Shown in pieces: positions 23,338 through 31,944 of a DNA stretch of 64,000 nucleotides. Within the stretch, counting starts at the first letter, position 1, and every line of letters begins with the position of its first letter. The DNA comes from an uncultured Lentisphaerota bacterium (GTDB taxonomy: Bacteria > Verrucomicrobiota > Kiritimatiellia > CAIQIC01). The stretch is taken from contig CAITZM010000101.1 in NCBI GenBank assembly GCA_903896925.1, forward strand, positions 19,617 through 83,616. Reading direction: 5' to 3'. Position numbers and translations under genes: made by a program. Under the pieces are notes generated by a model. The model searched no databases. It saw only the letters and a program-made list of their open reading frames with translations, and was not told the origin of the DNA.

Positions 23338-26286
23338 TCATGGCTCCGGCGCAATCACGACACTGAATTCCTGGAAGGCCGTATTTTCGACCGGTTGCTC
23401 GTTGGCCGGATGCACGACCCACACGAGCCAGCGATATTTCCCGAGCGGCCCCTGCACGCTGGTGGCGGTGAAGCGCCCGGTCTGCGCCGCGCTATCCACC
23501 TCGGCGATGAACGTGAACGCCTTGGCATCCTCCACATCCCAGCCGGGATCGGTGGCGCTCGCGCTGCCATAGAGCTCAAAGATCTGCCGGCCGCGATGCG
23601 CGCCCATCCGGTAGGAGTAGGTGTTGACCTGCGCCAGGTTCTGCGACCCGGCGAGATCCAGTTTATACATGCCTTCTGTCCGGCCGTTCGGCACGACCGG
23701 TCCGTAATTCTTCGCCAGCTGGCCATCGAGCAACGTCGCGAGCGGTTCGTTCGCCGTCTGCACGTTGGCCGTCACCTTCCACGCCGCAGGCGCGGCGTGA
23801 GGTGCCAGCGCGAACTGCGCATCGTCATGCGCTTCGAGAACCACTTTGACGCCCTTGAACGGCACGCGCATCGCGGGTGCCGCGTCGCCCTTGAGCTCGA
23901 GGGTGGCCGCGCCCTGGTCGCGCCAGACTCCGAGCTTCGCGCCGTTCCCGGCCTTGGCGCGCAGCAGCGCACCGACGTCCTCGGTGGGTTTACCGTTGCA
24001 CTTCAGAATGACATCGCCTTCCCTCAGGCCCGAGCGCGCGGCGCTGCTGCCCGCGGGCACCGTGATCAACCGCACGCCGACTTCGCCGGGCAGACCGGCG
24101 GCGGAGATTTCGCCGAGGCCGATGATGTTTTTGATTTTCGCACCGAGCCATTCGCGGACCTTGGCGTCGCGTTTGGAAACCTCCTCTTTCCCGATCACGA
24201 ACGACGGCGTACGCGCCAGCTTTTTCAGCTCCGGTTTCTGCACGCCGAACCGGTCCATCGGAAAATTCTGGAAGCCCAGCGCGAGCGCGGGCGAGCCCGC
24301 CTTCACGCGGTAGTCGCCGTGCGCCGGATCCTCGAAGAGCGCGTCGCCGACAAGCGAGTGCTCGTCGCGCCCGCTCTGCTTTTGCAGGGCTGTCGCCGGT
24401 GTCGCTGCACCCTGCCCCGCCACGTGCCACAGGTTGGAGTCCATCGCGCGCCCCCACGGCTGGTTCACGCGGACCGGGCGATAGGGGCCGCAGACGATGT
24501 TGTGCGAGAACTCGTCCTGGCTGTTGCCATACCAGACGTGCGGATGGAACGAATTGTTGACCATGATGTTGTTGACGACGACGCGGTAGAAGCCCTCGCG
24601 GTTCTTGAGGCCACCGTTCAGGCACAGGTTGTTGCTGATGGCGTAATGGGTGGAGCCGTCGTCGAGATCGATGTCCCAGCCGTGATCGCAACGCCAGCGG
24701 CTGTTGCGGAGCACGTTCGGCTCCACCACGTCGAGCAGCGGCAGGTTCTTGTTTTCGCCGAGCGTGACCGTGCCGAGATCGATACCCTGGATACCCCAGA
24801 AGCGGTCGCGGCCCCACGAGTTGAAGCTGCCATGGTCGCCGGTTTCCTTGACGGTGTCGAAGATGTCGCAGAACTCGACCAGATGGCCGCCCCAACAGCC
24901 GTCGCCGATGTTGATGCCGGCGCGCGGCAGGTCGTAGATCGAGCAGTGGCGCACGGTGATGCGCGCGGCCATGTCGATTTCCACGCCCGCCGTCTGCTTC
25001 TCGACGCGGCCGGTCTCGTGGATCAGGCAATCCTCCACGAGGCCGTCGGTGGGATAGTTGTTCCCCTTCGGGCCGGGCGTCTTGTCCACCGTCGCGAAGG
25101 TGTTGCGCTTCTCGTAGCCCACGAGGCCATCGCGGACGGCCGCCGGGTCGCCCACGAACGAAACGCCGTTGCCGCCGGCCTTCGCGATATGGCAGCCGCG
25201 CACCACCGTGCCGCGGTTGAAGTTATTCACAAAGATCGCATTGCCGCCCACCTGGTCCACGAAACAGTTTTCGACGGCGCAGTTTTCGGTGCCGTTGAAG
25301 AACAGCGCGCCGCCGCGGTAGACCGTCCAGTCGGTGCGCAACATCGGCTCCTTGTTGTCCATGAACGTCCGCGCCGCATGCCGGAACGTCAGGCCGGAGA
25401 ACTGCAGCTGCCGCACCGGATTTTTTTCGTCACCGCGCAACTCGATGAGCGTGCGCAGACGGACGCCTTCCAGTTTGGCCTGCGCAAGATCGAGCCCGGC
25501 GGGCGGATAGAAATAGAGCGTGCCGGCCTGCGCGTCGTGGAACCACTCGCCGGGCGCGTCGAGTTCCTCGAAGATGTTTTCTACGAACCGGCACTCCTTG
25601 TGCGGCGCGGACGGCCGGTTGTTCTGCCAGCCGCCCTCGTATTGCAGCGCGCCTTGCGCGTCCTTGCCGGTGATGCGGTAGTGCATGCCGCCCCACATCG
25701 CGGAGTGCATGGCGTGGATGAAACCGCCGGTAGGCGCGTGCCACGTCGCGACGCGCGCCGGGCTGATCGCGTCCGCCGCATGGCCGTTGAAGATGCGCTC
25801 GTCGGCATTGAAGTTCGGGTAGCGCGCCATCGGCATCCGCTCGCCGTTGACGAACAGCTGGTCAAAGGAGGAAACCTGAGACTTGAGAGCCGAAACCTGA
25901 AAGGCCGCAGCCGGGAGCTGCGCCCGGAAAATGCCCTTGCGGAAAGGTTCCCACTTCAAGCCCGCGATCTCGAAGCCGCCGCTGATGACCGCTTCCTCCC
26001 CATCCGCGGCCCGATACGTGACCGCCGCGCCCGGCGCGCCGGAATCGGCGGCGGTGAAGACGAGCGTCCCGGGAAGATAATAGGTGCCGCCGCGGACGGT
26101 CACGGTGAGCGGTTCCTTGGCCCGCTGCGGCAGCGCGCGCACCAGCCGCTGCGCCGCGGCGAGCGAAGCCAGCGGCTTTTCGCGCGTACCCGGACTGGCG
26201 TCGTTGCCGCCCGGCGCGACAAATATTTCCATCGCGCCCACGCTCAGGGCGCTGCACAAGCCCAACAGGATTCCGATGTTTTTCAT
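23338..26286 (-). CDS. GH141-like right-handed beta-helix protein fused to a PDZ domain
   Basis: 982 residues. ATG at 26286 has GGAGAC just upstream, preferred over 26325. A signal peptide (NIGILLGLCSALSVGA) is followed by MEIFVAPGGNDASPGTREKP and GGTYYLPGTLVFTAADSG, typical of GH141-type beta-helix glycosidases, and a long rung-repeat region to about residue 690 (NCFVDQVGGNAIFVNNFNRG and similar). Residues ~717-809 form a PDZ domain (GVRLITVPAGSSAARSGLRE-GDVILKCNGK). The last ~150 residues are discoidin-like (YGSASATDPGWDVEDAKAFT). Residues ~126-139 (QVSALKSQVSSF) come from a low-complexity DNA repeat inside the gene. Probably cleaves a polysaccharide; the PDZ partner is unknown. Confidence 0.8.
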   Translation of the reverse strand: MKNIGILLGLCSALSVGAMEIFVAPGGNDASPGTREKPLASLAAAQRLVRALPQRAKEPLTVTVRGGTYYLPGTLVFTAADSGAPGAAVTYRAADGEEAVISGGFEIAGLKWEPFRKGIFRAQLPAAAFQVSALKSQVSSFDQLFVNGERMPMARYPNFNADERIFNGHAADAISPARVATWHAPTGGFIHAMHSAMWGGMHYRITGKDAQGALQYEGGWQNNRPSAPHKECRFVENIFEELDAPGEWFHDAQAGTLYFYPPAGLDLAQAKLEGVRLRTLIELRGDEKNPVRQLQFSGLTFRHAARTFMDNKEPMLRTDWTVYRGGALFFNGTENCAVENCFVDQVGGNAIFVNNFNRGTVVRGCHIAKAGGNGVSFVGDPAAVRDGLVGYEKRNTFATVDKTPGPKGNNYPTDGLVEDCLIHETGRVEKQTAGVEIDMAARITVRHCSIYDLPRAGINIGDGCWGGHLVEFCDIFDTVKETGDHGSFNSWGRDRFWGIQGIDLGTVTLGENKNLPLLDVVEPNVLRNSRWRCDHGWDIDLDDGSTHYAISNNLCLNGGLKNREGFYRVVVNNIMVNNSFHPHVWYGNSQDEFSHNIVCGPYRPVRVNQPWGRAMDSNLWHVAGQGAATPATALQKQSGRDEHSLVGDALFEDPAHGDYRVKAGSPALALGFQNFPMDRFGVQKPELKKLARTPSFVIGKEEVSKRDAKVREWLGAKIKNIIGLGEISAAGLPGEVGVRLITVPAGSSAARSGLREGDVILKCNGKPTEDVGALLRAKAGNGAKLGVWRDQGAATLELKGDAAPAMRVPFKGVKVVLEAHDDAQFALAPHAAPAAWKVTANVQTANEPLATLLDGQLAKNYGPVVPNGRTEGMYKLDLAGSQNLAQVNTYSYRMGAHRGRQIFELYGSASATDPGWDVEDAKAFTFIAEVDSAAQTGRFTATSVQGPLGKYRWLVWVVHPANEQPVENTAFQEFSVVIAPEP
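25868..25907. repeat. In-frame low-complexity insert (CCTGAGACTTGAGA type)
   Basis: GAAACCTGAGACTTGAGAG followed by CCGAAACCTGAAAGGCC lies inside the beta-helix gene and is translated as FQVSALKSQVSSF. It falls between the first sugar-binding-like segment and the DQLFVNGERMPMARYP motif normally adjacent in such proteins. Confidence 0.55.
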
Positions 26287-26436
26287 GGCGTCTCCGCAAA
26301 AGTCAGCCGGTGCCGTCCGGACCAACCGCAGCGCACCATAGGAAGGCCGGGCAAAACGGTAAAGGCAAAACTTGCAAAACGCTTCAGCCCGCGCTGCGTG
26401 GCGCGGGCTGAAGGTGCGGAAGATGGCGCGTGCGGC

Positions 26437-28119
26437 TCAGTTGCCGCGCGCCATGTTGCCCCAGCGGCCGTTGGCGCTGCGATCCGTGCTGCCGGGTTGG
26501 TTGTTGCCGGCGGGCACCACCTGGCGCAGCTGTTGCGGCGCGGCGGGCGCGGCGCGGACGGCGGCAGGTTGCGGGACCGGCTGCGCCGCGGGCGCCGCAT
26601 GCATTACGCGCGGCGCGGCCACCGGCGCGCTCGGACGCGCAAGCGCTTGCTGCGCCTGCATGACCCGGTTATCCGGGCGCGCATATTGCACAGGCGGCAT
26701 GACGCGCTGCGCCACGGCGGGAGCGGGTTGCCGAGCTACGCTCTCATGCCGTTGCACCGTCTGGGCGACGGGCGCGGCACGGGTGGAAACAGTGACACGC
26801 TGCTCGGGGCGCGCGACGGGCAGATTGTGTTGCACAAAGTTCGGCGCATTTTGATGAGATGCGGCATCGTGGTGCTGCTGCGGAGTCTGCATCACCGGCG
26901 CGACGGGCGCGGCACGGGTGGAAACAGTGACACGCTGCTCAGGGCGCGCGACGGGCACATTGCGTTGCACAAAGTTCGGCGCATTTTGATGAGATGCGGC
27001 ATCGTGGTGCTGCTGCGGGGTCTGCATCACCGGCGCGACGGGCGCGCTGACAGGCCGGGGCACGGCGCGCGGTTCGGGACGCGCCACAGGCACGCTGCGC
27101 TGCACCACCGGCTGCGGCAGGCTGGCACGATTGAACGTGCCATGATTGTCGCCGGTGCGCTGATTGTTGGCACTGCTCTCATGGCGCACGCTCACCGGTG
27201 TGGCCACGTGCTCCACAGGACGCGTTACGCTCGTGTTGTGCTGGGAAGTTTCACGCTGGGTGGGCCCGAACACCGCCTGGGTCTTGGGCACCACGACCTG
27301 ATGCGCCTGGTTGTGCGGCCGGTCGCTGACAGCCGTCGGCCGCGCTTGCTGAACGGCCGGAGCCCGGGTGCCGGCCGGGTACTGATGCGGCGCCGCTGGC
27401 GCGGGATGCCATGCGCGGATCACTTCGACCGGGTGCCGATATTGCGGGTGTTGCTCGCGCATGCGCACATTGCAGCGATGCCAGTCGAAATCATAGCGAT
27501 GCCAGGAGCCGATCCGCCACCAGAACCCGTAGTTGATCCAGGAACCGCCGAACGGCGCCGGCTGCAGGTAGACGACCTGCGGATCGTATTGCGGCACATA
27601 GACGACTTCCGGCTCCGCCGGGATAATCGTGATGACATTCTGGTCGCTGATGACGCGCTGCTGGGGGGTGCTCGTCAGGTTTCCCAGCGTCTGCGCACGG
27701 ACGCGGAGCCGCTGGACCGCAGCCATCACGTCGGCTGGCTGCGCGCGGAACGCATCGCCCACGGCCGTCGTCCAGACGAGGTTGTCGGCCATCCACTGGG
27801 TCAGTTCAGGATAATGGGCCAGCGTGCGGACGCTGTCGTCCCACGGTTGCGCCTCGAGCTGGTCCACCTCGCCACCGGTGGCGAGATAACGCGCGGCCAG
27901 CACGACATCGGCCGGCGCGGTCGCGGCCGGCAGCATCACGGCGATCAAGGCGTCAGGATAGAGCGCCACGGGCCCGAGCAAGACATCCAGTTCTTCCGCA
28001 GGGCGCTGCGCCACTGACTCTTGCGCCACCACGGCCAGGCTCATTCCGGCCCACACCGCCAACACCGCCGCCTTGAACCATCCGCCCTGCCTTTGCTGTG
28101 CTGTCCAGATCGTTTTCAT
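26437..28119 (-). CDS. DUF3300 protein with His/Gln/Pro-rich repeat tail
   Basis: 560 residues. ATG at 28119 follows GGGAGC, preferred to 28137. A signal peptide (AAVLAVWAGMSLAVVAQ) is followed by the DUF3300 domain (about 40-200): LDVLLGPVALYPDALIAVML, LAHYPELTQWMADNLVW and VVYVPQYDPQVVYLQP. The remaining ~340 residues are low-complexity (Q/H/P/A/V/R), with two nearly identical 45-residue repeats containing HDAASHQNAPNFVQ. DUF3300 proteins are exported and uncharacterised. It is transcribed divergently from hypF across a 180-bp gap. Confidence 0.85.
   Translation of the reverse strand: MKTIWTAQQRQGGWFKAAVLAVWAGMSLAVVAQESVAQRPAEELDVLLGPVALYPDALIAVMLPAATAPADVVLAARYLATGGEVDQLEAQPWDDSVRTLAHYPELTQWMADNLVWTTAVGDAFRAQPADVMAAVQRLRVRAQTLGNLTSTPQQRVISDQNVITIIPAEPEVVYVPQYDPQVVYLQPAPFGGSWINYGFWWRIGSWHRYDFDWHRCNVRMREQHPQYRHPVEVIRAWHPAPAAPHQYPAGTRAPAVQQARPTAVSDRPHNQAHQVVVPKTQAVFGPTQRETSQHNTSVTRPVEHVATPVSVRHESSANNQRTGDNHGTFNRASLPQPVVQRSVPVARPEPRAVPRPVSAPVAPVMQTPQQHHDAASHQNAPNFVQRNVPVARPEQRVTVSTRAAPVAPVMQTPQQHHDAASHQNAPNFVQHNLPVARPEQRVTVSTRAAPVAQTVQRHESVARQPAPAVAQRVMPPVQYARPDNRVMQAQQALARPSAPVAAPRVMHAAPAAQPVPQPAAVRAAPAAPQQLRQVVPAGNNQPGSTDRSANGRWGNMARGN
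26766..27035. repeat. Tandem 2 x 135-bp repeat in the DUF3300 gene
   Basis: CGACGGGCGCGGCACGGGTG begins at 26766 and again at 26901, exactly 135 bp (45 codons) apart. The units differ at only a few bases (for example CTCGGGGC/CTCAGGGC), which implies recent duplication. Confidence 0.85.
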
Positions 28120-28300
28120 GATTATGCTCCCATTCATATGATGCTCTACCCCTTAAGTCGTCCGCCCGCCTCCGCCGGTTACCGATATTGGAAGCCTGCG
28201 GTGCAGGGAGCGACCCGGGCGGGGCGCCTGCGGCAAACCGAAGGCCTCAAAAACGCCTGATTGAGCCGCAGAGGATTTCCGGTTACAGTCGCGGGCCTAC

Positions 28301-30574
28301 ATGAAACGCCGCATCCAGATCAACATTGCCGGTCGCGTGCAGGGCGTTGGCTTCCGGCCGACGGTCTATCGCCATGCGACCGCCGCGGGTCTGGCGGGCT
28401 TCGTGACGAATACGCCTGCGGGCGTGCTGGTCGAGGCCGAGGGCGAGGACGCGGCGCTCGCGGCGTTCAGCGCCCTGCTCAAGGCGCAGCCGCCGGTCCA
28501 GGCGCGCGTGGAAACGTTTGCCGTGAGCGATGTGCCGCTGCGGGGCGACACAGCCTTTGTGATCGCGCCGAGCCAGGGTTCGGGCGACCTGTTGATCGGG
28601 ATTCCTCCGGACCTGGCGATGTGCAGCGACTGCGCGCGCGACATCCGCGACACCGCCAACCGGCGCCACGGCTACGCCTTCACCAACTGCACGTGCTGCG
28701 GCCCCCGCTACACCATCGTCCGCGCCCTGCCCTACGACCGGGCCCAGACCTCGATGGCGGCGTTCACCCTGTGCCCCGCCTGCCAGCAGGAATACACGTC
28801 GCCGGCCGACCGGCGGTTCGACGCGCAGCCGAACGCTTGCGCGGCCTGCGGGCCGGCGCTGCGGTTGCTGGACAAGCAGAACATGCCGGTGCCGGACGTG
28901 GCCGATCCGCTAGCGGCGGCGGTGGACCTGTTGCGGCAGGGCCGTGTGCTCGCGCTCAAGAGCCTCGGCGGCTATCACCTGTGCTGCGATGCCACGGATG
29001 CGGCCGCGATCCGGCGGCTGCGCGAGCGCAAGCACCGGCCGACGAAGCCGTTCGCGGTGATGTTCCCTTCGCTGGAGCAGATCCGCGCCCACTGCGAAGT
29101 GAGCCCGGAGGAGGAGGCCGCGCTGGCCGACCCGTCCGCGCCCATCGTGATCCTGCGCCGGCGCGCGGACTCCGCGCTGCCCGCGGAGATCTCGCCGGAC
29201 ACGCACGACCTGGGTGCCTTCCTCCCCTACACGCCGCTGCATCTGCTGCTGCTCGACCGGACCGGCCCGCTCATCATGACCAGCGGCAACCAGTCCGAGG
29301 AACCGCTGGCGGTGGACGAGTCGGAGCTGACCCAGCTGCTGGGCACGTTCGCGGATTTTGCGCTGGTCCACAACCGGCCGATCGTGCGGCGCTGCGACGA
29401 TTCGGTGCTGAAGCTGTCCGGCGGGCGGCGCATCCTGATCCGCCGCGCGCGCGGTTTCGTCCCCGGCGCGATCCCGCTGCCGATGCGCGGCCCGCCGGTG
29501 CTGGCGCTCGGCGGCGACCTGAAGAACGTGTTCGCGCTGACGCGCCAGCAGCAGGCGATCCTCTCGCCGCACATCGGCAACCTCGCGGAATTCGCGAGCT
29601 ACAGCTTCCTGAAGACGGCGGTCGCGGACCTGGCGCGCCTGCTGCAGATCAAGCCGGAGATCGTCGCGCACGACCTCCATCCCGACTATGCCTCGACCCA
29701 GTTTGCGAAGGAGTTCCCGGCCCACACGCACATCGCGGTGCAGCACCACCACGCGCACATCGTCGCCGGCATGGTGGAGCACAACCTGCGCGGGCCGGTC
29801 CTTGGCATCGCGCTCGACGGCATGGGCTATGGCACCGACGGCACGCTGTGGGGCGGCGAGGTGCTGCTGGCCGACCTGTGCACCTTCCACCGCGTGGCGC
29901 ACTTCAAGGCGGCGCGGTTGCCGGGCGGCGACGAGGCCACGCGCCACCCCGTCCGCACCGCGTGGAGCCAGCTCGTCGCCGAGTTCGGCGACGAGGCCGA
30001 GGCCGTCGCGGCCGAGTTCCTGCCGGCGCTGACCGAGATCGAACGCGGCACGCTGCGCACCATGATCCAGCAGGGCGTCCGCTCGCCGTGGACCACCAGC
30101 GCCGGCCGGCTGTTCGACGCGGTGGCGGCGCTGCTCGGCTTCCAAGGTGAGGTCACCTTCGAGGGCGAGGCCGCCATCCACCTGCAGATGCTCGCCGCCA
30201 CCGCGCCGCTGCCGCCCTACCCCTTCGAACTCGTGCGCCAGCGCGACCCGTGGGTCATCAGCTTCGGCCCGACGCTGCGCGCCATCGTGCAGGACCTGCG
30301 CGCCGGCACGCCGCCCGCGGCGATCGCCGGCCGCTTCCACCGCACGGTGGCCGCCGCGCTCGTCGAGACCTGCGCCGCCCTGCGCATGCGCTACGCCCGC
30401 CACGAGGTCGTCCTCACCGGCGGCGTGATGCAGAACGATTTCCTGCTCGACCTGCTGCACACCGGCTTGCAGGCCCGCGGTTTCAAAGTACACTCCCACG
30501 CGCTCGTGCCCCCAAACGACGGCGGGATCGCCCTGGGCCAGGCCGCGGTGGCGCTGGCCAAGTTTTTCACTTGA
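28301..30574 (+). CDS. hypF: Hydrogenase maturation carbamoyltransferase HypF
   Basis: 757 residues, normal length for the family. It has an acylphosphatase domain (GRVQGVGFRPTVYRH), two HypF zinc fingers (CSDC...CTCC and CPAC...CAAC, about residues 107-185), a YrdC-like domain (GRVLALKSLGGYHLCCDATD, KHRPTKPFAVM), and a Kae1-like domain (HDLHPDYAST, VQHHHAHIVAGMVEH, GIALDGMGYGTDGT, VVLTGGVMQNDFL). HypF uses carbamoyl phosphate and ATP to load the HypE C-terminal cysteine, the source of the cyanide ligands of [NiFe]-hydrogenase. The ATG at 28301 has no clear ribosome binding site. First gene of a hypF-C-D-E run; hypC follows after 9 bp. Confidence 0.97.
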   Translation: MKRRIQINIAGRVQGVGFRPTVYRHATAAGLAGFVTNTPAGVLVEAEGEDAALAAFSALLKAQPPVQARVETFAVSDVPLRGDTAFVIAPSQGSGDLLIGIPPDLAMCSDCARDIRDTANRRHGYAFTNCTCCGPRYTIVRALPYDRAQTSMAAFTLCPACQQEYTSPADRRFDAQPNACAACGPALRLLDKQNMPVPDVADPLAAAVDLLRQGRVLALKSLGGYHLCCDATDAAAIRRLRERKHRPTKPFAVMFPSLEQIRAHCEVSPEEEAALADPSAPIVILRRRADSALPAEISPDTHDLGAFLPYTPLHLLLLDRTGPLIMTSGNQSEEPLAVDESELTQLLGTFADFALVHNRPIVRRCDDSVLKLSGGRRILIRRARGFVPGAIPLPMRGPPVLALGGDLKNVFALTRQQQAILSPHIGNLAEFASYSFLKTAVADLARLLQIKPEIVAHDLHPDYASTQFAKEFPAHTHIAVQHHHAHIVAGMVEHNLRGPVLGIALDGMGYGTDGTLWGGEVLLADLCTFHRVAHFKAARLPGGDEATRHPVRTAWSQLVAEFGDEAEAVAAEFLPALTEIERGTLRTMIQQGVRSPWTTSAGRLFDAVAALLGFQGEVTFEGEAAIHLQMLAATAPLPPYPFELVRQRDPWVISFGPTLRAIVQDLRAGTPPAAIAGRFHRTVAAALVETCAALRMRYARHEVVLTGGVMQNDFLLDLLHTGLQARGFKVHSHALVPPNDGGIALGQAAVALAKFFT

Positions 30575-30583
30575 GGAACCATT

Positions 30584-30811
30584 ATGTGTCTCGCGATTCC
30601 AGCCCGCGTGCTCGAAGTCCACGGCACCGAGGCGGTCATCAGCGTGCAAGGCGTCCAGCGCTCGGCCAGCCTGATGCTGCTGGAGGAGACCGTCGCGCCG
30701 GGCGACTACGTCCTGCTGCATGCCGGCTTCGCCCTCCGCAAATGGACCGCCGCCGAGGCGCAGGAACAGGAAGCGCTGCTCGCCGAGGTCGGCCTGGGGC
30801 CGCGCGACTAG
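30584..30811 (+). CDS. hypC: Hydrogenase maturation chaperone HypC
   Basis: 75 residues starting MCLAIPARVLEV, with the invariant Cys2 after the initiator Met that carries the Fe(CN)2CO group together with HypD. GAGGA lies 6 bases before the ATG, and only 9 bp separate it from hypF. The C-terminal helix EAQEQEALLAEVG is typical. HypC shuttles the iron centre from HypD to the hydrogenase large subunit precursor, which is not encoded in this window. Confidence 0.96.
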   Translation: MCLAIPARVLEVHGTEAVISVQGVQRSASLMLLEETVAPGDYVLLHAGFALRKWTAAEAQEQEALLAEVGLGPRD

Positions 30812-30828
30812 ACCATGTATTCTGACTA

Positions 30829-30874
30829 TTCCAGACCTAGGAAAAGCAGAGAAGACCGTTTCCAAACCTTGGAA
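30829..30874. repeat. Phased palindrome pair between hypC and hypD
   Basis: TTCCAGACCTAGGAA (30829-30843) and TTCCAAACCTTGGAA (30860-30874), with centres 31 bp apart. The second palindrome ends 5 bp before the hypD ATG, so its GGAA also occupies the ribosome-binding position. It interrupts an otherwise tightly packed operon. Confidence 0.8.
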
Positions 30875-30879
30875 TAGCC

Positions 30880-31935
30880 ATGAACCCCCAACTTCAGGAA
30901 ATCCACGAACTCATGGCGCGCATCGGGCGCCCGGTGCAGCTGATGGAAGTCTGCGGCACGCATACGATGGCCATCTTCCGCACCGGCCTGCGCGCGTTGC
31001 TGCCGGAGGGCCTGCGGCTGCTCTCCGGCCCCGGCTGCCCGGTCTGCGTGACGCACGACCGCTTCCTCGAACACGCGCTCGCCATCGCCGCCACGCCCGG
31101 CACGCTCATCTGCACCTTCGGCGACATGTTGCGCGTGCCCGGCCGCGGCGGCTCGCTCGAAACGGCGCGGGCCACCGGCGCCAACGTGCAGGTGGTCTAC
31201 TCGCCACTCGACGCGCTCGCGGCCGCGCGCCAGCACCCGGAACTGCGCGTCGTCTTTCTCGGCATCGGTTTCGAGACGACCGCCCCTACCACCGCGGGCG
31301 CGCTGCTCGAAGCCGCGCGCGACGGGGTGGGCAACTTTCTCGTGCTGAGCGCCCACAAGACCATGCCCAACGCGCTGGCCGCGCTGCTCACGAGCGGCGA
31401 GGTCAACATTGACGGCTTCCTGATGCCCGGCCATGTCAGCGTCATCACCGGCACGCACATCTATGACGCGGTCGCCCGCGACCTCCACCGGCCCGCGGTC
31501 GTCACCGGCTTCGAGGCCGAGGAGCTTCTCGCCGGCATCCTGGCGGCGCTGCGGATGATTGCGGAAGGCCGGGCCGAGGTCGTCAACGCCTACGCCAGCA
31601 CCGTCACCGCCGACGGCAACCGCAAGGCGCGCGAAATACTCCATGAGGTCTTCGAGCCCTGCGACGATGTCTGGCGCGGGCTGGGCCTGATCCCCGGCAG
31701 CGGCCTGAAGATCCGGCCGGCCTTGGCCGCACACGACGCGACCCAATTTTTCCCGGCGCCGTCCACGCCGGTGCCGGAGACCAGCCGCGGCTGCCGCTGC
31801 GGCGATGTGCTCCGCGGCGTCATCACGCCACCGCAGTGCCCGCTGTTCCGCAACGTCTGCACGCCATGGTCGCCGCAGGGCGCGTGCATGGTCTCGGGCG
31901 AGGGCACCTGCGCCGCCTATTTCCGTTTCTCGTAA
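30880..31935 (+). CDS. hypD: Hydrogenase maturation protein HypD
   Basis: 351 residues. The family landmarks are present: EVCGTHTMAIFRTGLR, LLSGPGCPVCVTH, FGDMLRVPG, FLGIGFETTAPTTA, and a C-terminal cysteine set (CRCGDVLRG, CPLFRNVC, ACMVSGEGTCAAYF) that binds the [4Fe-4S] cluster. HypD with HypC forms the scaffold on which iron receives CO and cyanide. It is separated from hypC by 68 bp holding the phased palindrome pair, and hypE starts 9 bp after its stop. Confidence 0.97.
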   Translation: MNPQLQEIHELMARIGRPVQLMEVCGTHTMAIFRTGLRALLPEGLRLLSGPGCPVCVTHDRFLEHALAIAATPGTLICTFGDMLRVPGRGGSLETARATGANVQVVYSPLDALAAARQHPELRVVFLGIGFETTAPTTAGALLEAARDGVGNFLVLSAHKTMPNALAALLTSGEVNIDGFLMPGHVSVITGTHIYDAVARDLHRPAVVTGFEAEELLAGILAALRMIAEGRAEVVNAYASTVTADGNRKAREILHEVFEPCDDVWRGLGLIPGSGLKIRPALAAHDATQFFPAPSTPVPETSRGCRCGDVLRGVITPPQCPLFRNVCTPWSPQGACMVSGEGTCAAYFRFS

Positions 31936-31944
31936 GGCCCAACC

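Noticed and set aside
23209..28017. A 1602-residue plus-strand open frame across the beta-helix/PDZ and DUF3300 genes
   Set aside because: It starts inside the AGAATCATT element and runs antisense to two well-supported genes; its composition (His/Arg/Val-rich) is that of an antisense shadow.
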